Origin: Nematostella vectensis
Taxonomy: Eukaryota; Cnidaria; Anthozoa; Actiniaria; Edwardsiidae
Assembly: GCF_932526225.1 (NCBI RefSeq)
Contig: NC_064042.1
Coordinates: forward strand, 9,768,540 to 9,832,539
Length of the DNA stretch: 64,000 bases
Reading direction: 5' to 3'
Shown: positions 1 through 11,738 of the stretch, in pieces
Layout: the number at the start of each line of letters is the position of its first letter
How positions within the stretch are numbered: position 1 is the stretch's first letter
Translations under genes and position numbers: made by a program
Notes under the pieces: generated by a model
Database searches by the model: none
What the model was told of the DNA's origin: nothing
What the model saw: only the letters and a program-made list of their open reading frames with translations

Positions 1-3000
1 ATGAAAGAGTTAGGAATAGGGAATGCCATTATCGAGATGGACTTGGTCTACAATGGGATTGACTACAAAAAGTTCACGATAAATAAGATTTGCGACCTGC
101 TGCTTGAACGGTGAGTTGGGCGCAGGGTGCGCGCTAGCCTCGCCCCAAGGTCTTCTGGGCAATTTCCAACATGGCGTCTTGGTTAGCTAGACGACATATT
201 AAATTGGCAAAGCTGGGGGACTATCCAATTTGGTGGATGTGATTCTTTGTAATCCGTTAGGCTAAGCTGTCACTAAATGGGTGGCTTCTAAGGCTATCTA
301 AGCAAAAACTCATTTATTTCTCACAAACCTTTTTGTATACGATATTTGACCCATTCCCAAGCAAATTATAGTGCTAAACAAAACAAAGACAACGAAACAA
401 AGACAACGAATAACCTCTTTTTTTTCTATAATTTGACTGTTCTAGATTCCGGTGGATTCGTGCGAATCTAAACTCCAAAGATCCGAAAATCTTTGTCAAC
501 CTAAGAGACTTCTATGACGCGATCAATAAAAGGCCCAGGCGAATCTTGAAGGTTGTGAATTATTTGTCGAGACTTCCACCTGAAGATCGTCCTTTTGGTA
601 TCGTCTACGAAGAATCAGGTAAAAATATTACAACCGATGCTCAACACACAGCTCATCGAGATCATGGGGAAGAAGTGAGGGTTAGGAGAGATTGGCACTT
701 TTAAAATATTTAATTTGCCCTTTAACAGTTTTGAAGTTGGCTGATATAAAACTTATCAATTGTATTGAACTTCTGTTTAACACCCTGTAACGTGTTTATA
801 CTATGCCCATAGAATAAAACCTAAATTGCTACTACTTATTTGGTATATATTTAGGCATTATAACTCAACTAGAACAGGCGAATGCAATGGAAACAATGCC
901 TTGTTAGAACTTTTATTGTCTCAAATAGTCCAATTAGTAAGAGTAACTATTCAGACTTTATTTCATGGATATAGTGTGAGCACTATGTTCATGAGAACCA
1001 TTAAGACAGTAATGTTTTAACACGACTTTTGTGGTAGACACCAGTTCCACCTGCGCGCAATGCCTTATAGGTTAAATAACACAGGGAGCCCGCGCAAAAC
1101 GTTACAAAGCCTTACAATGTCTCACATGGAATTGCTCAGGCTGACTTCCGTCTCTTTTCTTAATCTTGTACTATGTAAGACCCGTGACGTAGCTCTTTTA
1201 ATACACGATTTACAGGAAAAAACTTCCCGGAGACCGTCGGAGTGTGGACCCGTGTGATACGGGACGAGATGGACCGGTGCGGGTTCCAGAACGGACACCT
1301 CCTAGTGCACGTACACGAGCAGTGGGGAATGCAGGATGTGACTCAGCTTAGATGCCTTGCTAACGGAGCAAACGGGATCTGGGCGGGACTTAGTAAAGAG
1401 GGGGCCTCTATGGGTCACGCATGCTCTAGCGTGACACTGATGAACCTTGTGCGCATGGGCAATAAGAAGGTAACGCAATACCCTCCTGGATCCGACTTGC
1501 ACGTGACGAATTCTTTATACTGCAGAAGAAAAAAATCCGTGCAAATGAGGTGTACATTCTAGATCAACATGAATCATGGTGGAACTCAATACATTCTACA
1601 TTTATTATGGCCCTATTTTATTGCTCACAAGTATGGAATATCTAATGGATAATGATATTTGTCAAAATGATAGGATGCTCTTTTAATAAAATGCTATATT
1701 GATTGAACCCAAAACATTAGTGTCACGCAGGTCGTATCATCATATATCATCACCATAATCATCATCACCATCATCATTATCATCATCATCATCATCACCA
1801 TCATCATCATTACCATCACCATCACCATCATCATCATCATCCACCCTCCATCATCATCACAAACATCGTCATCCTTCTCATCAACAACAACAATAGTCAA
1901 GACGACATTGTTATCTCAATCACCACCATCATTATTACTCTCATCATTATCCATCATTTACCTCTGTCGCCATTATTACAACCATCATCAAAACCTTTTG
2001 CTACCACAGCTGTCATCATTATTCAATAATTATCATCATTATCAACACCATTACACCTATCATCGCCCTGGTCAGCAACAACCACCAGAACAGCTTTTTA
2101 TCACACCACTCTCGCCACGGCACCCATTAACACTACCTACACACGTGCAGGTGCTGAAAAAGTTCAACTGCGAGGAGTTGCGCAACGCCGCCATTGCTGT
2201 TACCCGGATTGTAACAGGACGGGACCCAGACCCTCTTCAGCCGATCTATGGTGGTCGTGCTCTGGACATGGTGTTCGGTATGGACCAGTTCACGCCCGAC
2301 AGCAAGGAGTTTAGGTATTAAACTTTTTCATGGCATCACTCGAGGGCAGATACAGGAATTGTTTCGGTATGAGGGGGGTAGTAAAAATCCATTTATTCTA
2401 ATATTTTTTATTCTCATTTTTTTTATTGTCATTGATTCTGAGATCTCTGCACCGACGGGTTGGCATCGCCTCCCACTTCGTTTCGCCATTCTCACACGGA
2501 AAATATTTAAAACAACTTTAGTAGGGTTATTTTTCACCTACTCATTGTCATTTCCCAGCATGGCGGCTTTCTTTGGCGAGGAGCCAGTTATGCGTATAAC
2601 CACCCTGGCCTCGGGCGCAATGATCGCCCTACGACTCAAGCGACTTTTTGGGGAAGACCCGCAATTCACCGAGGGACAAGGCGAGCGAATGAAGGAGGTG
2701 AGTGGATCAGGCTTTTTTTTTGACGCGCGGATTAGCCAATCAGATGCGACCTTAGTGCTTACGTTTTGGCTGAGCTCAACTAGACGTGCAGTCTCAGACA
2801 AAATGCTATGTTTTCTCTTCGGTACTTTGACTTTTGTTGCTCTCTTCTTCAATGATGAATCCAACTTTACCTACGAATTTAAATTCTGGCTTGCAATTCT
2901 TTTGTTGAACAAACAAAGCCGACGGATGATGGATAAAAAAATATTCTTCCTAACTGAAATTTGCGCGTGCAGCCTCACGTCACTAGCGCGCGACCAACGT

Positions 3001-6000
3001 CAATGTAGCTGATTGGCCCGTTCGTGCTCGCGCGTCTAAAAATAGCCTGATCCTAGGAAACGCCGTGACACATATATAATGCAGACGATTGCCCCTACTT
3101 ATGAGCCCCTAACTACCCTACTTCCAGGCGTTCTAACCGGGTTTCCTGTGTTCATCTTAGTCACAGGTGTTCTTATCGGTTTTCCTGTGTTCAACCTATA
3201 GTCTCAGGTGTTCTTACCGGGTTTCCTGTGTTCAGCCTAGTCGCAGGCGTTCTTATCGGGTTTCCTGTGTACTACCCTACTTCCAGGCGTTCTTACCGGG
3301 TTTCCTGTGTTCAACCTAGTCGCAGGCGTTCTTATCGTGTTTCCTGTGTACTACCCTACTTCCAGGCGTTCTTACCGGGTTTCCTGTGTTCAACCTAGTC
3401 GCAGGCGTTCTTATCGGGTTTCCTGTGTACTACCCTACTCACAGGCGTTCTTATCGAGTTTCCTGTGTTCAGCCTAGTCGCAGGCGTTCTTATCGGGTTT
3501 CCTGTGTACTACCCTACTTCCAGGCGTTCTTACCGGGTTTCCTGTGTACTACCCTACCTCGAGGCGTTCTTACCGGGTCTCCTGTGTACTACCCTACTTC
3601 CAGGCGTTCTTACCGGGTTTCCTGTGTACTACCGTACTTCCAGGCGTTCTTATCGGGTTTCCTGTGTAGTTCTACCCTACTTCTAGGCGTTATTACCGGG
3701 TTTCCTGTGTACTACCCTACTTCCAGGCATTATTTCCGGGTTTCCTGTGTACTACCCTACTTCCAGGCGTTCTTATCGGGTTTCCTGTGTACTGCCCTAC
3801 TTCCAAGCGTTCTTATCGGGTTTCCTGTGTAGTTCTACCCTACTTCCAGGCGTTCTTACCGGGTTTCCTGTGTACTACACTACTTCCAGGCGTTCTTACC
3901 GGGTTTCCTGTGTACTACCCTACTTCCAGGCATTATTTCCGGGTTTCCTGTGTACTACCCTACTTCCAGGCGTTCTTACCGGGTTTCCTGTGTACTACCC
4001 TACTTCCAGGCGTTCTTACCGGGTTTCCTGTGTACTACCCTACTTCCAGGCGTTCTTACCGGGTTTCCTGTGTACTACCCTACTTCCAGGCGTTCTTACC
4101 GGGTTTCCTGTGTACTGCCCTACTTCCAGGCGTCCTTTCCGGGTTTTCCTGTCCTTGGAGATAAGCCGTGAAACAACTTGAGGGCTGGGGCGATCCTGTA
4201 ACGTCAGAAGTTTTACCCACCACAGGAAGCCCGATCATCAACCCGGGAAAGAACGCCTATCTATATACCTTATAAGAGATAATAATGCTACCGCCGTTCG
4301 AGCGGTGTTATCAAGACACTTCATGGTCTATTCACAGGTTCCTGCTTCGAAATGTTTTTCAAGGTTGAGAAGAACCCTGTAAGCTACCAGTGTTTCTGTT
4401 AGTAGTGAATCCTCAGGCGGCCCAAGCTCTAGGCCTGTCTAATAAAAAAATGTTAATAGAATAAACTTGTCCTTTTGGGTTCCACTGTATTTTGTATCTG
4501 ATCTCGTGACTATTTCACATTCCACACGCTCGCGCAACCCGTCACTGTTCCTTGCTTACACAGCCCGAGCGAAGTGTGGCGACTCTATCTCTCTGTATAT
4601 AACAAAGTTTATCATTAGTATACCTAGACAGACCTACACTTGGGCCGCCTGTGGCCAATCCTAACCAGTATACCGTTGCTAGGTGATACCAGCATCCTCG
4701 TTGCTCATTTGTACATATCCGCCTAATTCCGTTGCTAGGTGATGCTGAAAGATCTCCATGCCAACATAAAGGAGGAATACCACAGTGCCCCTGGACTTGC
4801 CATGCTGTTTGATCGCTCTGGCGGAAAGCTCACGCCCAAGATGAGTGAAGTGATTGCTAACGCTGAGATCAAGGACGTGCATATCAAAGAGCTTATCAAT
4901 GAGGTAGGAGAAACACTTGAAAGCTAAATAACTTTAGGATACATCCCCGATCAGTCCGCCCTGAGAAACCCTCGGTCAGCAAAATTCCGTACTGACAACC
5001 CTCTGGTAGCTAGATACCGTACTGACAAGCTCCCGGTAGCTAAAAACCGTACTGTCAAATCCCCGGGCAGCTAAATACCGTACTGATACACCCCTGTTCA
5101 GCTTAATACCACAAACCTCCTGTATACTACTGAATATCGAGTCTAAAGCAGTATTCAGCCACCTTCAGAACCAGAACAAGCGCTTATTAAAGGTTTGCCG
5201 TTGGTGAAGAGCAGAGTTTTCGTGCCATGGCACCTGGGTTATGGTAGCCTGCGAAACAAGCTCTCGAAAAGCGACCCAGAAAAGCTACCGCATGCCGCAT
5301 GAAGCCCTCGGCCAAAAATTTCATGCAACTAAGCTCATCTAACAGGTATTTGTCAAATGCGAAGAGGAGTACCAGGGGGGTAATGGAACAGGTTAATGGA
5401 GTTACCTAATAGGAAAAGAGTTCTCATTTAAGACGTGTTTTAAAGTGAATAAGTGGCTGGCCAATTAACCTTAACCCTGGGCGCTCAGGCTAATTTCAAA
5501 CGTCGTTATCCATTAGCCGTATTCAAATACGTATGCAAATGGTCGAGTCGATTGCTTCATCTTCATTTTCAAGCCTTTGCATTGAATAAGGCTCATGGAT
5601 AATACGACGTTTGAACTAAGCCTCATGCAAGCATTAATTCGACTTCTTATTGTGCACAGATCCGCGCCATGTGGGACGAGTGGGACCTGCGCGAGGGCGG
5701 CGAGCGTGACGACTGTCTCGAGTTTGACTCGTTTTATAGCGGCTTTATGGCGCCATACTTCGGATGCTACCGGTGCGACGAGACCAAGATGGCACTCAAG
5801 TGCATCGACATGGACAAGGACGACAAGGTGGACTGGAACGAGTTCGTGACTTATCTCAAGTGGGCTGGGCACCAGTACCCGCAGGTAATTATGCATTATG
5901 GGAAGGGCTAGGCTGACAGAAACGAGTGCACGACTTACGTCAAGTATAGTGGGGCACCAGTTACACGAATTTCTGCAAGTTTACTTGAAAGTTCTTGACT

Positions 6001-6874
6001 TGACATTGAACTGTTCAATGAGGGGAAACAAAAGAGAAAAACGGTTTTTGGTGTCATAGTAATTGGCGGTTGCCAATTGGAATTGGCTGAGCGACTTACG
6101 ACGGTCACTTTGTGAAGTTCCAGAAAATATTTATACTCCCCCCCATGGAGGGGATTGGAAATTCCGGGGGGATGGGGGAGTCAAACTCCCGGGGGGGGGG
6201 GAATGCCCTTTTCCTTAACAGTTACTGTATTTTTTTTTCTCCGACCCCCTCCATGGGGGGATAGATATTTTCTAGAACTACACATCATAAAAACACATCA
6301 TTCAAAATTTGAGAATAGAGATGTATTCGAATATGAAGTGGCACTGCTTTAAAATTTATTTTTTTTTCGCATCGCAATATATACCCAAATCATGAATGTT
6401 TCTTATGATAAAATGCGTACTTAACGACCTTCAACTCAATATATCCTCCATTGCTTGAAAACCATACTTCTCAAAAGAAGAAGTCTAAGCTTATCCCATG
6501 CTCGGTACGTAGGCTTTTAGCATTACTGGCCTTGCAAACTAAGTCCCAGCAAGGCCGCCGTGGCGCGTGTGACGTCACACGCTCAGAGCCTAAATACTGT
6601 GATATGTGTGTTTATTAGGTTGAGAACTCACACGCTCAGAGCCTAAATACTGTGATATGTGTGTTTATTAGGTTGAGAACTCACACGCTCAGAGCCTAAA
6701 TACTGTGATATGTGTGTTTATTAGGTAGAGAATGCAGAACAGCTACTGTCAACTGTGTTCCGTAAAGGTCTCATCCCAGCCATGCAGGACGAGGTCATAA
6801 AGCAGAAACTCAATGACTTACCGAAGCTCGAAGGGGGAGAAATGGATGACGACGACGACGACATCTTTGACTAA
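1..6874 (+). CDS. HMGL-like (DRE-TIM metallolyase type) protein with C-terminal EF-hand, 3' part of gene
   Basis: Spliced gene, 5' end cut by the window. Exons inferred from frame and GT-AG borders: 1-110, 446-618, 1216-1469, 2151-2314, 2559-2697, 4739-4903, 5660-5884, 6725-6874 (stop TAA). Phases agree across all junctions and give 459 visible residues. Exon 3 holds an HxHE metal-site-like motif (HVHEQWGM) and a following glycine-rich stretch (KEGASMGHA), as in the HxH and C-terminal part of HMG-CoA lyase / isopropylmalate synthase-like TIM barrels. Exon 4 has QPIYGGRALD. Exon 7 has a canonical EF-hand loop (DMDKDDKVDWNE) preceded by a degenerate one. The tail is a run of six aspartates then IFD. 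The catalytic DRE region would lie upstream of the window. The ATG at base 1 need not be the start codon. Inference: a metal-dependent C-C lyase or synthase-like enzyme with a possible Ca2+-sensing appendix; substrate unknown. The exon structure is firmer than the family name. Confidence 0.72.
1736..1872. repeat. (ATC)n trinucleotide microsatellite in intron 3
   Basis: Nearly pure ATC/CAT triplets with CAC and TTA interruptions. They decay downstream to about 2060 into a loosely ATC-rich tract. The tract lies in the intron between exons 3 and 4 of the HMGL-like gene. The Met-rich and His-rich open frames here are by-products of the triplet. Confidence 0.9.
3120..4150. repeat. 40-bp minisatellite in intron 5
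   Basis: About 26 tandem copies of a 40-bp unit (core ccaggcgttcttaccgggtt then tcctgtgtactaccctactt). Early copies are diverged and alternate with a 'ttcaacctagtcgcagg' variant; later copies are nearly identical. A few copies carry small insertions (for example an extra agttc near 3667 and 3830). Since 40 is not a multiple of 3 and the unit has no stop in any + frame, long open frames appear in all three + frames. They are not genes. The array lies between exons 5 and 6 of the HMGL-like gene. Confidence 0.95.
4950..5105. repeat. 30-31-bp short tandem repeat in intron 6
   Basis: About five diverged copies of a 30-31-bp unit with core ccgtactgacaa followed by a C-rich stretch and gtagcta. It lies just downstream of exon 6. 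No coding potential is seen. Confidence 0.75.
5487..5623. mobile_element. MITE, family 1, copy 1
   Basis: 137-bp foldback. The left end, aggctaatttcaaacgtcg, is inverted at the right end as cgacgtttgaactaagcct, and the complementarity continues inward for about 40 bp through the gagccgtattca-like core. A second copy of the family is at 11355-11497. This copy sits in intron 6 and ends only 36 bp before exon 7, so it may overlap the branch-point region. No ORF; non-autonomous. Confidence 0.85.
6116..6279. mobile_element. MITE-like foldback with G/C runs
   Basis: 164-bp element with imperfect terminal inverted repeats of about 38 bp: agttccagaaaatattt at the left and aaatattttctagaact (inverted form) at the right, each followed inward by a C run and catgga. 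The centre contains G runs of up to 12. It lies in intron 7 of the HMGL-like gene. Short flanking duplications are not clear. Confidence 0.7.
6575..6733. repeat. 53-bp triplication spanning the last acceptor
   Basis: Three tandem 53-bp copies at 6575-6627, 6628-6680 and 6681-6733. Each contains gtgtttattag|gt, the acceptor of the last exon. The in-frame acceptor is the third (exon starts at 6725). Acceptors one and two would start exons at 6619 and 6672, and each runs into a stop in the phase required. Confidence 0.9.
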
Positions 6875-7116
6875 CAGGATCGATAATAGTTCGGTAGACT
6901 TCTATGGTGTACTAGATAAATGCTAATCGGTATGTATCTTTGCCAATAGCAGATTTGCGATAGCTTGGTTAATTAATAGAAGGGAATTCAAACCACAGCC
7001 GCCTTGTGAATTACCCTAAAATAAAAAAAAAGCTGCTCTAATGCTGATAAAGTGTTTTGATATGTTGGGTGTAAAAGGAGACTTGTATGGGGTGTATATT
7101 GACAAAAAAGGGCGTA

Positions 7117-7128
7117 AATAAAAATAAA
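7117..7128 (+). terminator. Candidate polyadenylation signal (two overlapping AATAAA)
   Basis: Two AATAAA hexamers lie about 245 bp after the stop codon of the HMGL-like gene. They are the first such hexamers downstream of its last exon. The position is typical for a 3' UTR; cleavage is not shown. Confidence 0.45.
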
Positions 7129-7449
7129 CACAGGGTTAGAAATCTTAGTAATCTTGTTTATGTACCTTCATACGGCGTCCAGAGACCAGGATTCAACCAT
7201 ACATACGTTACCCATTAACCACTGCGGGTAACGAAACATTGATTTGCGGTTCCACCCTTTTGGAAAAACCCAAATTCATTAGACGGGAATGCAAAGAAGC
7301 TTATTTGTTATATTTTCCTAGAGTCCCTGAAAACAACACTCTGATTGCGTAAGAGAATTCAACTTTTATTATACAAATCCACCACAGCTAGACCGCAAAT
7401 CTGGGATAGCCCTGATCCATTACACAACAAATACAAACATCTTGAGACT

Positions 7450-7830
7450 AGGCTCGGTTTCCAGCCGTGGTTGTTTCGATGCGCCCGCGATCCTCTCCTA
7501 TTCCAAGGCTGGGCGCTGGGTACGAGACTTTGTCTGGATTAGCCAATCAGAAACTTACATTAGCATAATGTAAATACATTAGCATAATTACCACGCTTAG
7601 AGTTCAAAATGGCGGCCGGAGGGTTCGCGAAAGTGTTCAACTCATAGTTAGAAAAGTTCGGTTAGGAAGACTGTAAGGCCCCAGCAAAAACTTGCCGTGA
7701 AAGAGCTCTCTTTTAGGCAGGAAAACCCCGAGTCCGCACATCACGCATAATTATCTCAGTTACGATGTGACGTCACGAACAGGAGTCAGTGTAGGAGAGC
7801 GCGACGTAACCACGGCTGGAAACCGAGCCT
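7450..7830. mobile_element. MITE, about 380 bp
   Basis: The terminal inverted repeats aggctcggtttccagccgtg (left) and cacggctggaaaccgagcct (right) match over 23 bp and continue inward with gaps (ctctccta on both sides). The interior has no transposase. It lies downstream of the HMGL-like gene. A clean target-site duplication is not evident. Confidence 0.8.
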
Positions 7831-9324
7831 TGTTCAAATGACTTCGGGCTACCTGTGGCTGCGAGAGCGTATTGTGAGCACTCAGTTTTAGCAGACAACA
7901 ACTCTTTACATTTATTTCGATATGATGAACTTTACAAAAAATACTTCCTTTGATATTAACAAAATAGAAAAAAAGTTGCAATTACAACATTTATTCCTAA
8001 TTAACATTTCTATATTGCTATTGAAAAACATTATTCTCCCTCTAAAAATTGTGGCGCAAAATTTGCCATTCAATTATTTACCCTTTCAAATGCGCTTACT
8101 TCCAACGCAACGACGCGTACATGGCAGAATCAGTTACATTTGAATTATCCAATTCGGCATAAACGAAAAGAACCGTATATGGACCCACCCTATCCCATAC
8201 GGTATTTATTTCTATTTGTTTACTTAAATACGGCGATATATTCTACCAATGCCAGAATGAACCTTAAAAGGTTTTCAAAAGGCCCAGAGTGTTTGAACGG
8301 TGATGTGACTCGAGCAAAATAGAATAAAGGATCATAGCTTTGAAACTTTGAAGTGCGTTGATCCGGCTTGCGTGACGCGATAGGGTATAAAACCCAATGC
8401 AAATTTCAGTAGAAAAAAAAAAACAGTGAAATTCACCCTACAATAAAAACGGCTAAATTAATATTTCTAACGGATCAACAAATACACGAAACTAATATAT
8501 TGCCAAAGTAATGAGTTTAAACCATTAAAAACAAAAACAAAATAAAAGTGTCACGCACGTGTACCGACGGACATCATCCGAGCGCTCACGAACCAACCAA
8601 TGCATTACGCCAAGACACCGTGTTAGTACTTCATATAAGGTTAGGATAAGCGAGATAATGCGAGTTAATAGAGTACTAACCCACTTACAGACTGAGTAAA
8701 ACCCAATAGAACTCAACAGACGATGTGCGTGGGTTTAATTGCTAAAATTGTGTGTCGAAAGTGGACACTTCACACGAACATTGACCTTCTCTCTAGGAAA
8801 CTTGCTCTCAAAACCAGACGCTCCTTTTGCTTTAGTTGAAACGCGTCTCGTTTTATAAAAAAAAAACGACTTCGCACAATACTAATCAGCCTTTGGGCTA
8901 TAGTATAGCCGTATATTGGGTCCTTTAAAGAGCCTTTGTCACTCACGCCTTTGTTGTTGTTTAAATTCATTATTGGAAGACAGATCAAGTAAAGAAAACT
9001 AAAAAGAAAATTAAAAAAAAAAAATTACCAAACTCACTCGAATAGCTCAATAGCTTTGTCATATCAGCTTTATTGCACTGTTTAGACCTTCTACTCTCGA
9101 AAACAACAACTCAATATTTCTGTGAAGGGCATACCCTTTAAACTGTGTCACGACCACCGTTCAAAGTCTACACACTAGTGTTAAATAGACGCGGTGTTGC
9201 CTTTTTTCACCAGTGACAGGGAATAAAATCAGGAAAAACGTTTTTTTCGGTCTGAAAAGGTCATGTACCAAATGCCTGGAAAAGGAATCTTTGATCGATT
9301 GATCGTTCCTGGTATTGGTGACGG
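7831..9324. other. Intergenic stretch, no gene seen
   Basis: AT-rich sequence between the two host genes. Only short frames without homology cues occur. It presumably separates the converging 3' ends of the HMGL-like gene (+) and the DOCK gene (-). I see no RNA gene or clear repeat here. Confidence 0.5.
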
Positions 9325-9444
9325 TCACGAGCTCTCTGACGGCTCGGTGTCATGTTTAACGTGGGGCGGTACATAGAAGAGACCAGCGGCGCCAGCGAGT
9401 ATCAAGTCACCGACCAGCGGTGTTGACCGTCTTGCGCATGTCCC
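9325..9444 (-). other. Candidate terminal coding exon of the DOCK gene
   Basis: On the - strand an ag border at 9445 is followed by a 40-codon frame in the phase needed after the last certain DOCK exon (phase 0), ending in TGA at 9327-9325 with C-terminus TEPSESS. DOCK-D tails are divergent, so homology cannot confirm it, and the polypyrimidine tract is weak. The alternative is read-through of the donor at 10132, giving an early stop. Confidence 0.25.
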
Positions 9445-9621
9445 CTTGTTATATCATCTCATGGTAAGGCCGAGAGAGGTGGTACTGTTACCTTGCTTGA
9501 GCATACTGGAATTCTGTGCGCAAGGACAGACGGTGTTAAAAGTAATTGCCACCATCGTGTGACTAGTATTATTACTACGGCACGATATCATTCGTTAAAA
9601 TGTGAGATTCTAGAAAACACT

Positions 9622-9990
9622 CAGACTCAACACCATCCTACGAATTTCCTGGATTTAAGACCCAACCTCATCCCAGGAATTTTCTGGACATCAGACCCAA
9701 CCCCATCCTAAGAATTTCCTGGACTTCAGACCCAACCCCATCCTAAGAATTTCCTGGACTTCAGACTGGACTTCAGACCCAACCCCATCCTAAGAATTTC
9801 ATGGACTACAGACCCGACCCAATCCCAAGAATTTCCTGGACTTAAGACCCAACCCCATTCCAGGAATTTCCTGGACATCAGACCCAACAACATCCTAAGA
9901 ACTTCCTGGACTCCAGACCAAGACTCATTCCAAGTATTTCCTGGACTTCAGAACCGACCCCATCCCCAAAATTTTCTTGGCTTCAGACTC
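9622..9990. repeat. 35-bp minisatellite
   Basis: About ten copies of a 35-bp unit, core cagacccaaccccatcctaa then gaatttcctggactt, with diverged copies at both ends. It would lie in the intron before the candidate last DOCK exon. Confidence 0.85.
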
Positions 9991-10132
9991 CTAGGACCTT
10001 GGATAATGTCCTAATGCTGATAGTGCTGACGAAAATGACGATTGTAATTATGATGACGCGACAGTGGTTGTCACGATATTACTCTTCGTGACGTCAATAG
10101 GTGGCTATAGTAATTGATATTCTAATGTTTAC

Positions 10133-11738
10133 CTCCTCGTCGATGTACTTCGCTAGCTCTGTTCTCAGCAGTCCATATTTCTCCTTCATATCGTCGTGGT
10201 ACATACGCTGGTCTTCTTTAATCAACTGGTTATTGATCTCTAGCGCTTTACCGCAGAACTTCAGGAATTCCCTAGAGAAAAAGCAACGTCGTGTTACATT
10301 TCAAACAATTTGTACCTCGCTGTTTGCTTCGACAACGTTTACTTTGGAAAAGGCTGTACTTCCTCACTTGAAAAATCAAGCTGCTAAAAAAAACCCACCC
10401 CTCTCCGGAAAGCACCAACTTTACCCACCAGTATACGGCTACTCGAAGTGTCCTTCCACCAGAAAGCCCTAACCCCCCCCCCCCCCCCCCCCCAAGAAAG
10501 CACCGCCTTAACCCACCTGTACACATTCTGTAGCCGCTCGATGTGTTTGCCTGGATGCTTGTGACACACAGTCTTGTCCAGGAAGGCTTGGGCGTACGCT
10601 AGAGGCCCAGCGTTAACCTGCAAACCGGCATAAATACACGCAATATTATACCATTTATCATAGAGCTACTCTGCTTCGCACACTCTAACACAGGGGATGT
10701 ACGCCCTAACTCAGAGACAACCCAACACAAGTCAATCTCTATCCCAGGGGATGTACGCCATAACTCAGAGACAACCCAACACAAGTAAATTTTTTATAAC
10801 AGGTTAGTCATTAAACAAGTCGGTAAGCCCGGCTGAAATACAAAATTATAAAAGAGAATATTAAAATTTTGATTTTCTTCATTGCTGGGAGATCTTAAAG
10901 GTTCCTTTTGTATTAGAACCTGTTCCAAGTTTTAGGCTAAATAGTTTTTAATGGGAGTCTAAATTGGTATTTTTAGGTTTTTAACAAGTTCTTTAATTCT
11001 AGGTTCTTATAAACGGGTAAGTACTGTACTCTAATCCCCGGGGCTGTACACCTCCCTCAGAAACAACCCCAAAAAAGCTCATATCCTATATTACTATAAA
11101 TCCACTCGCATACTATCACAAATCTCGTAATTTGATTGGTTCCCGTACTCACTTTCTATTGAGCCATAGATAGTGAGTAGCGAAAAAGCCAGTTTTTTCG
11201 CTCCAATAGCGGTTATTTATTACTGAGAATTATTAAAATCGTATTTTTTCTAAGGTAGCATGTGAGTGGATTTATACTAAAACAATTACGCGCCACGCAC
11301 TACGCGCCTCGTTGACTATCTATTGACTCATAGAAAACTGGAACTCGTAGTCTAAGGCTAAGTTCAAACGTCGTATTATCCATGAGCCGTACTCAATGCA
11401 AATGCATACAAATAAATCAAGTCAATTGTTTGATCTCCATTTGCATGCATTTGCATTGAATACGGCTCATGGAAAATATTACGTTTGAACTTAGCCTAAT
11501 TGTTAAATAAAGTAGTCACTCAAACAAGAAATTGCCTGTATGACAACTTTATCATCATAACATAGCCTTATCAGTTATGGCAACTCAGCGGGGTCTCCTC
11601 GTGGCCATGCGCACGCATATTTACCTGTACACTGACGCTGCCCTGCAGCACGAGTTGCAGCCTCTTCATGTCGGGTGGGGACTGGGTGGTGACTTGCTCC
11701 AGTTCCTTTACCTTGTTTTGCATCTCATCATACGCGAC
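10133..11738 (-). CDS. DOCK9/10/11: DOCK-D (zizimin) family guanine exchange factor, C-terminal DHR-2 exons
   Basis: Three - strand exons with consistent phases: 11738-11625 (38 codons, starts VAYDEMQNKV, ends LQGSVSVQ), 10617-10517 (VNAGPLAYAQAFLDKT...LQNVY) and 10271-10133 (EFLKFCGKAL...LIKEDQRMY...LAKYIDEE). The motifs DMKRLQL-LQGSVSVQVNAGPLAYA, AFLD and LIKEDQ-Y are diagnostic of the end of the DHR-2 domain of DOCK9/10/11, Rho-GTPase exchange factors acting mainly on Cdc42. In the family this part follows the catalytic lobes and closes the domain. The upstream exons, with the bulk of DHR-2 and the PH domain, are not found in the window; the next exon must lie beyond 14.2 kb on the + coordinate. 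The acceptor of the 11738 exon is the seed of a large minisatellite. A 21-base C run (a G run in the sense strand) lies 23 bp after the donor of the middle exon. Which of DOCK9, 10 or 11 cannot be told. Confidence 0.88.
10473..10493. repeat. 21-base poly-C tract
   Basis: Uninterrupted C21 on +, i.e. G21 in the sense strand of the DOCK intron, starting 23 bases downstream of the 5' splice site at 10516. The length may be unreliable in the assembly. Confidence 0.9.
11095..11276. mobile_element. MITE, 182 bp
   Basis: Inverted ends: tataaatccactcgcatacta at the left against tagcatgtgagtggatttata (inverted form) at the right, one or two mismatches over about 21 bp. No ORF. Located in the DOCK intron between the exons at 10517-10617 and 11625-11738. 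Confidence 0.8.
11355..11497. mobile_element. MITE, family 1, copy 2
   Basis: 143 bp. The left end aggctaagttcaaacgtcg is inverted at the right as acgtttgaacttagcct, with a palindromic interior. Same family as 5487-5623. Flanked by ta on the left and aa on the right. Lies in the same DOCK intron as the 11095 MITE. Confidence 0.85.

Noticed and set aside
1908-3012. ORFs at 1908-2321 and 2248-3012 as independent genes
   Set aside because: They are exons 4 and 5 of the HMGL-like gene read through into intron sequence.
3120-4150. CRISPR-like regular array
   Set aside because: No distinct spacers between repeats, animal context with introns; a plain minisatellite.
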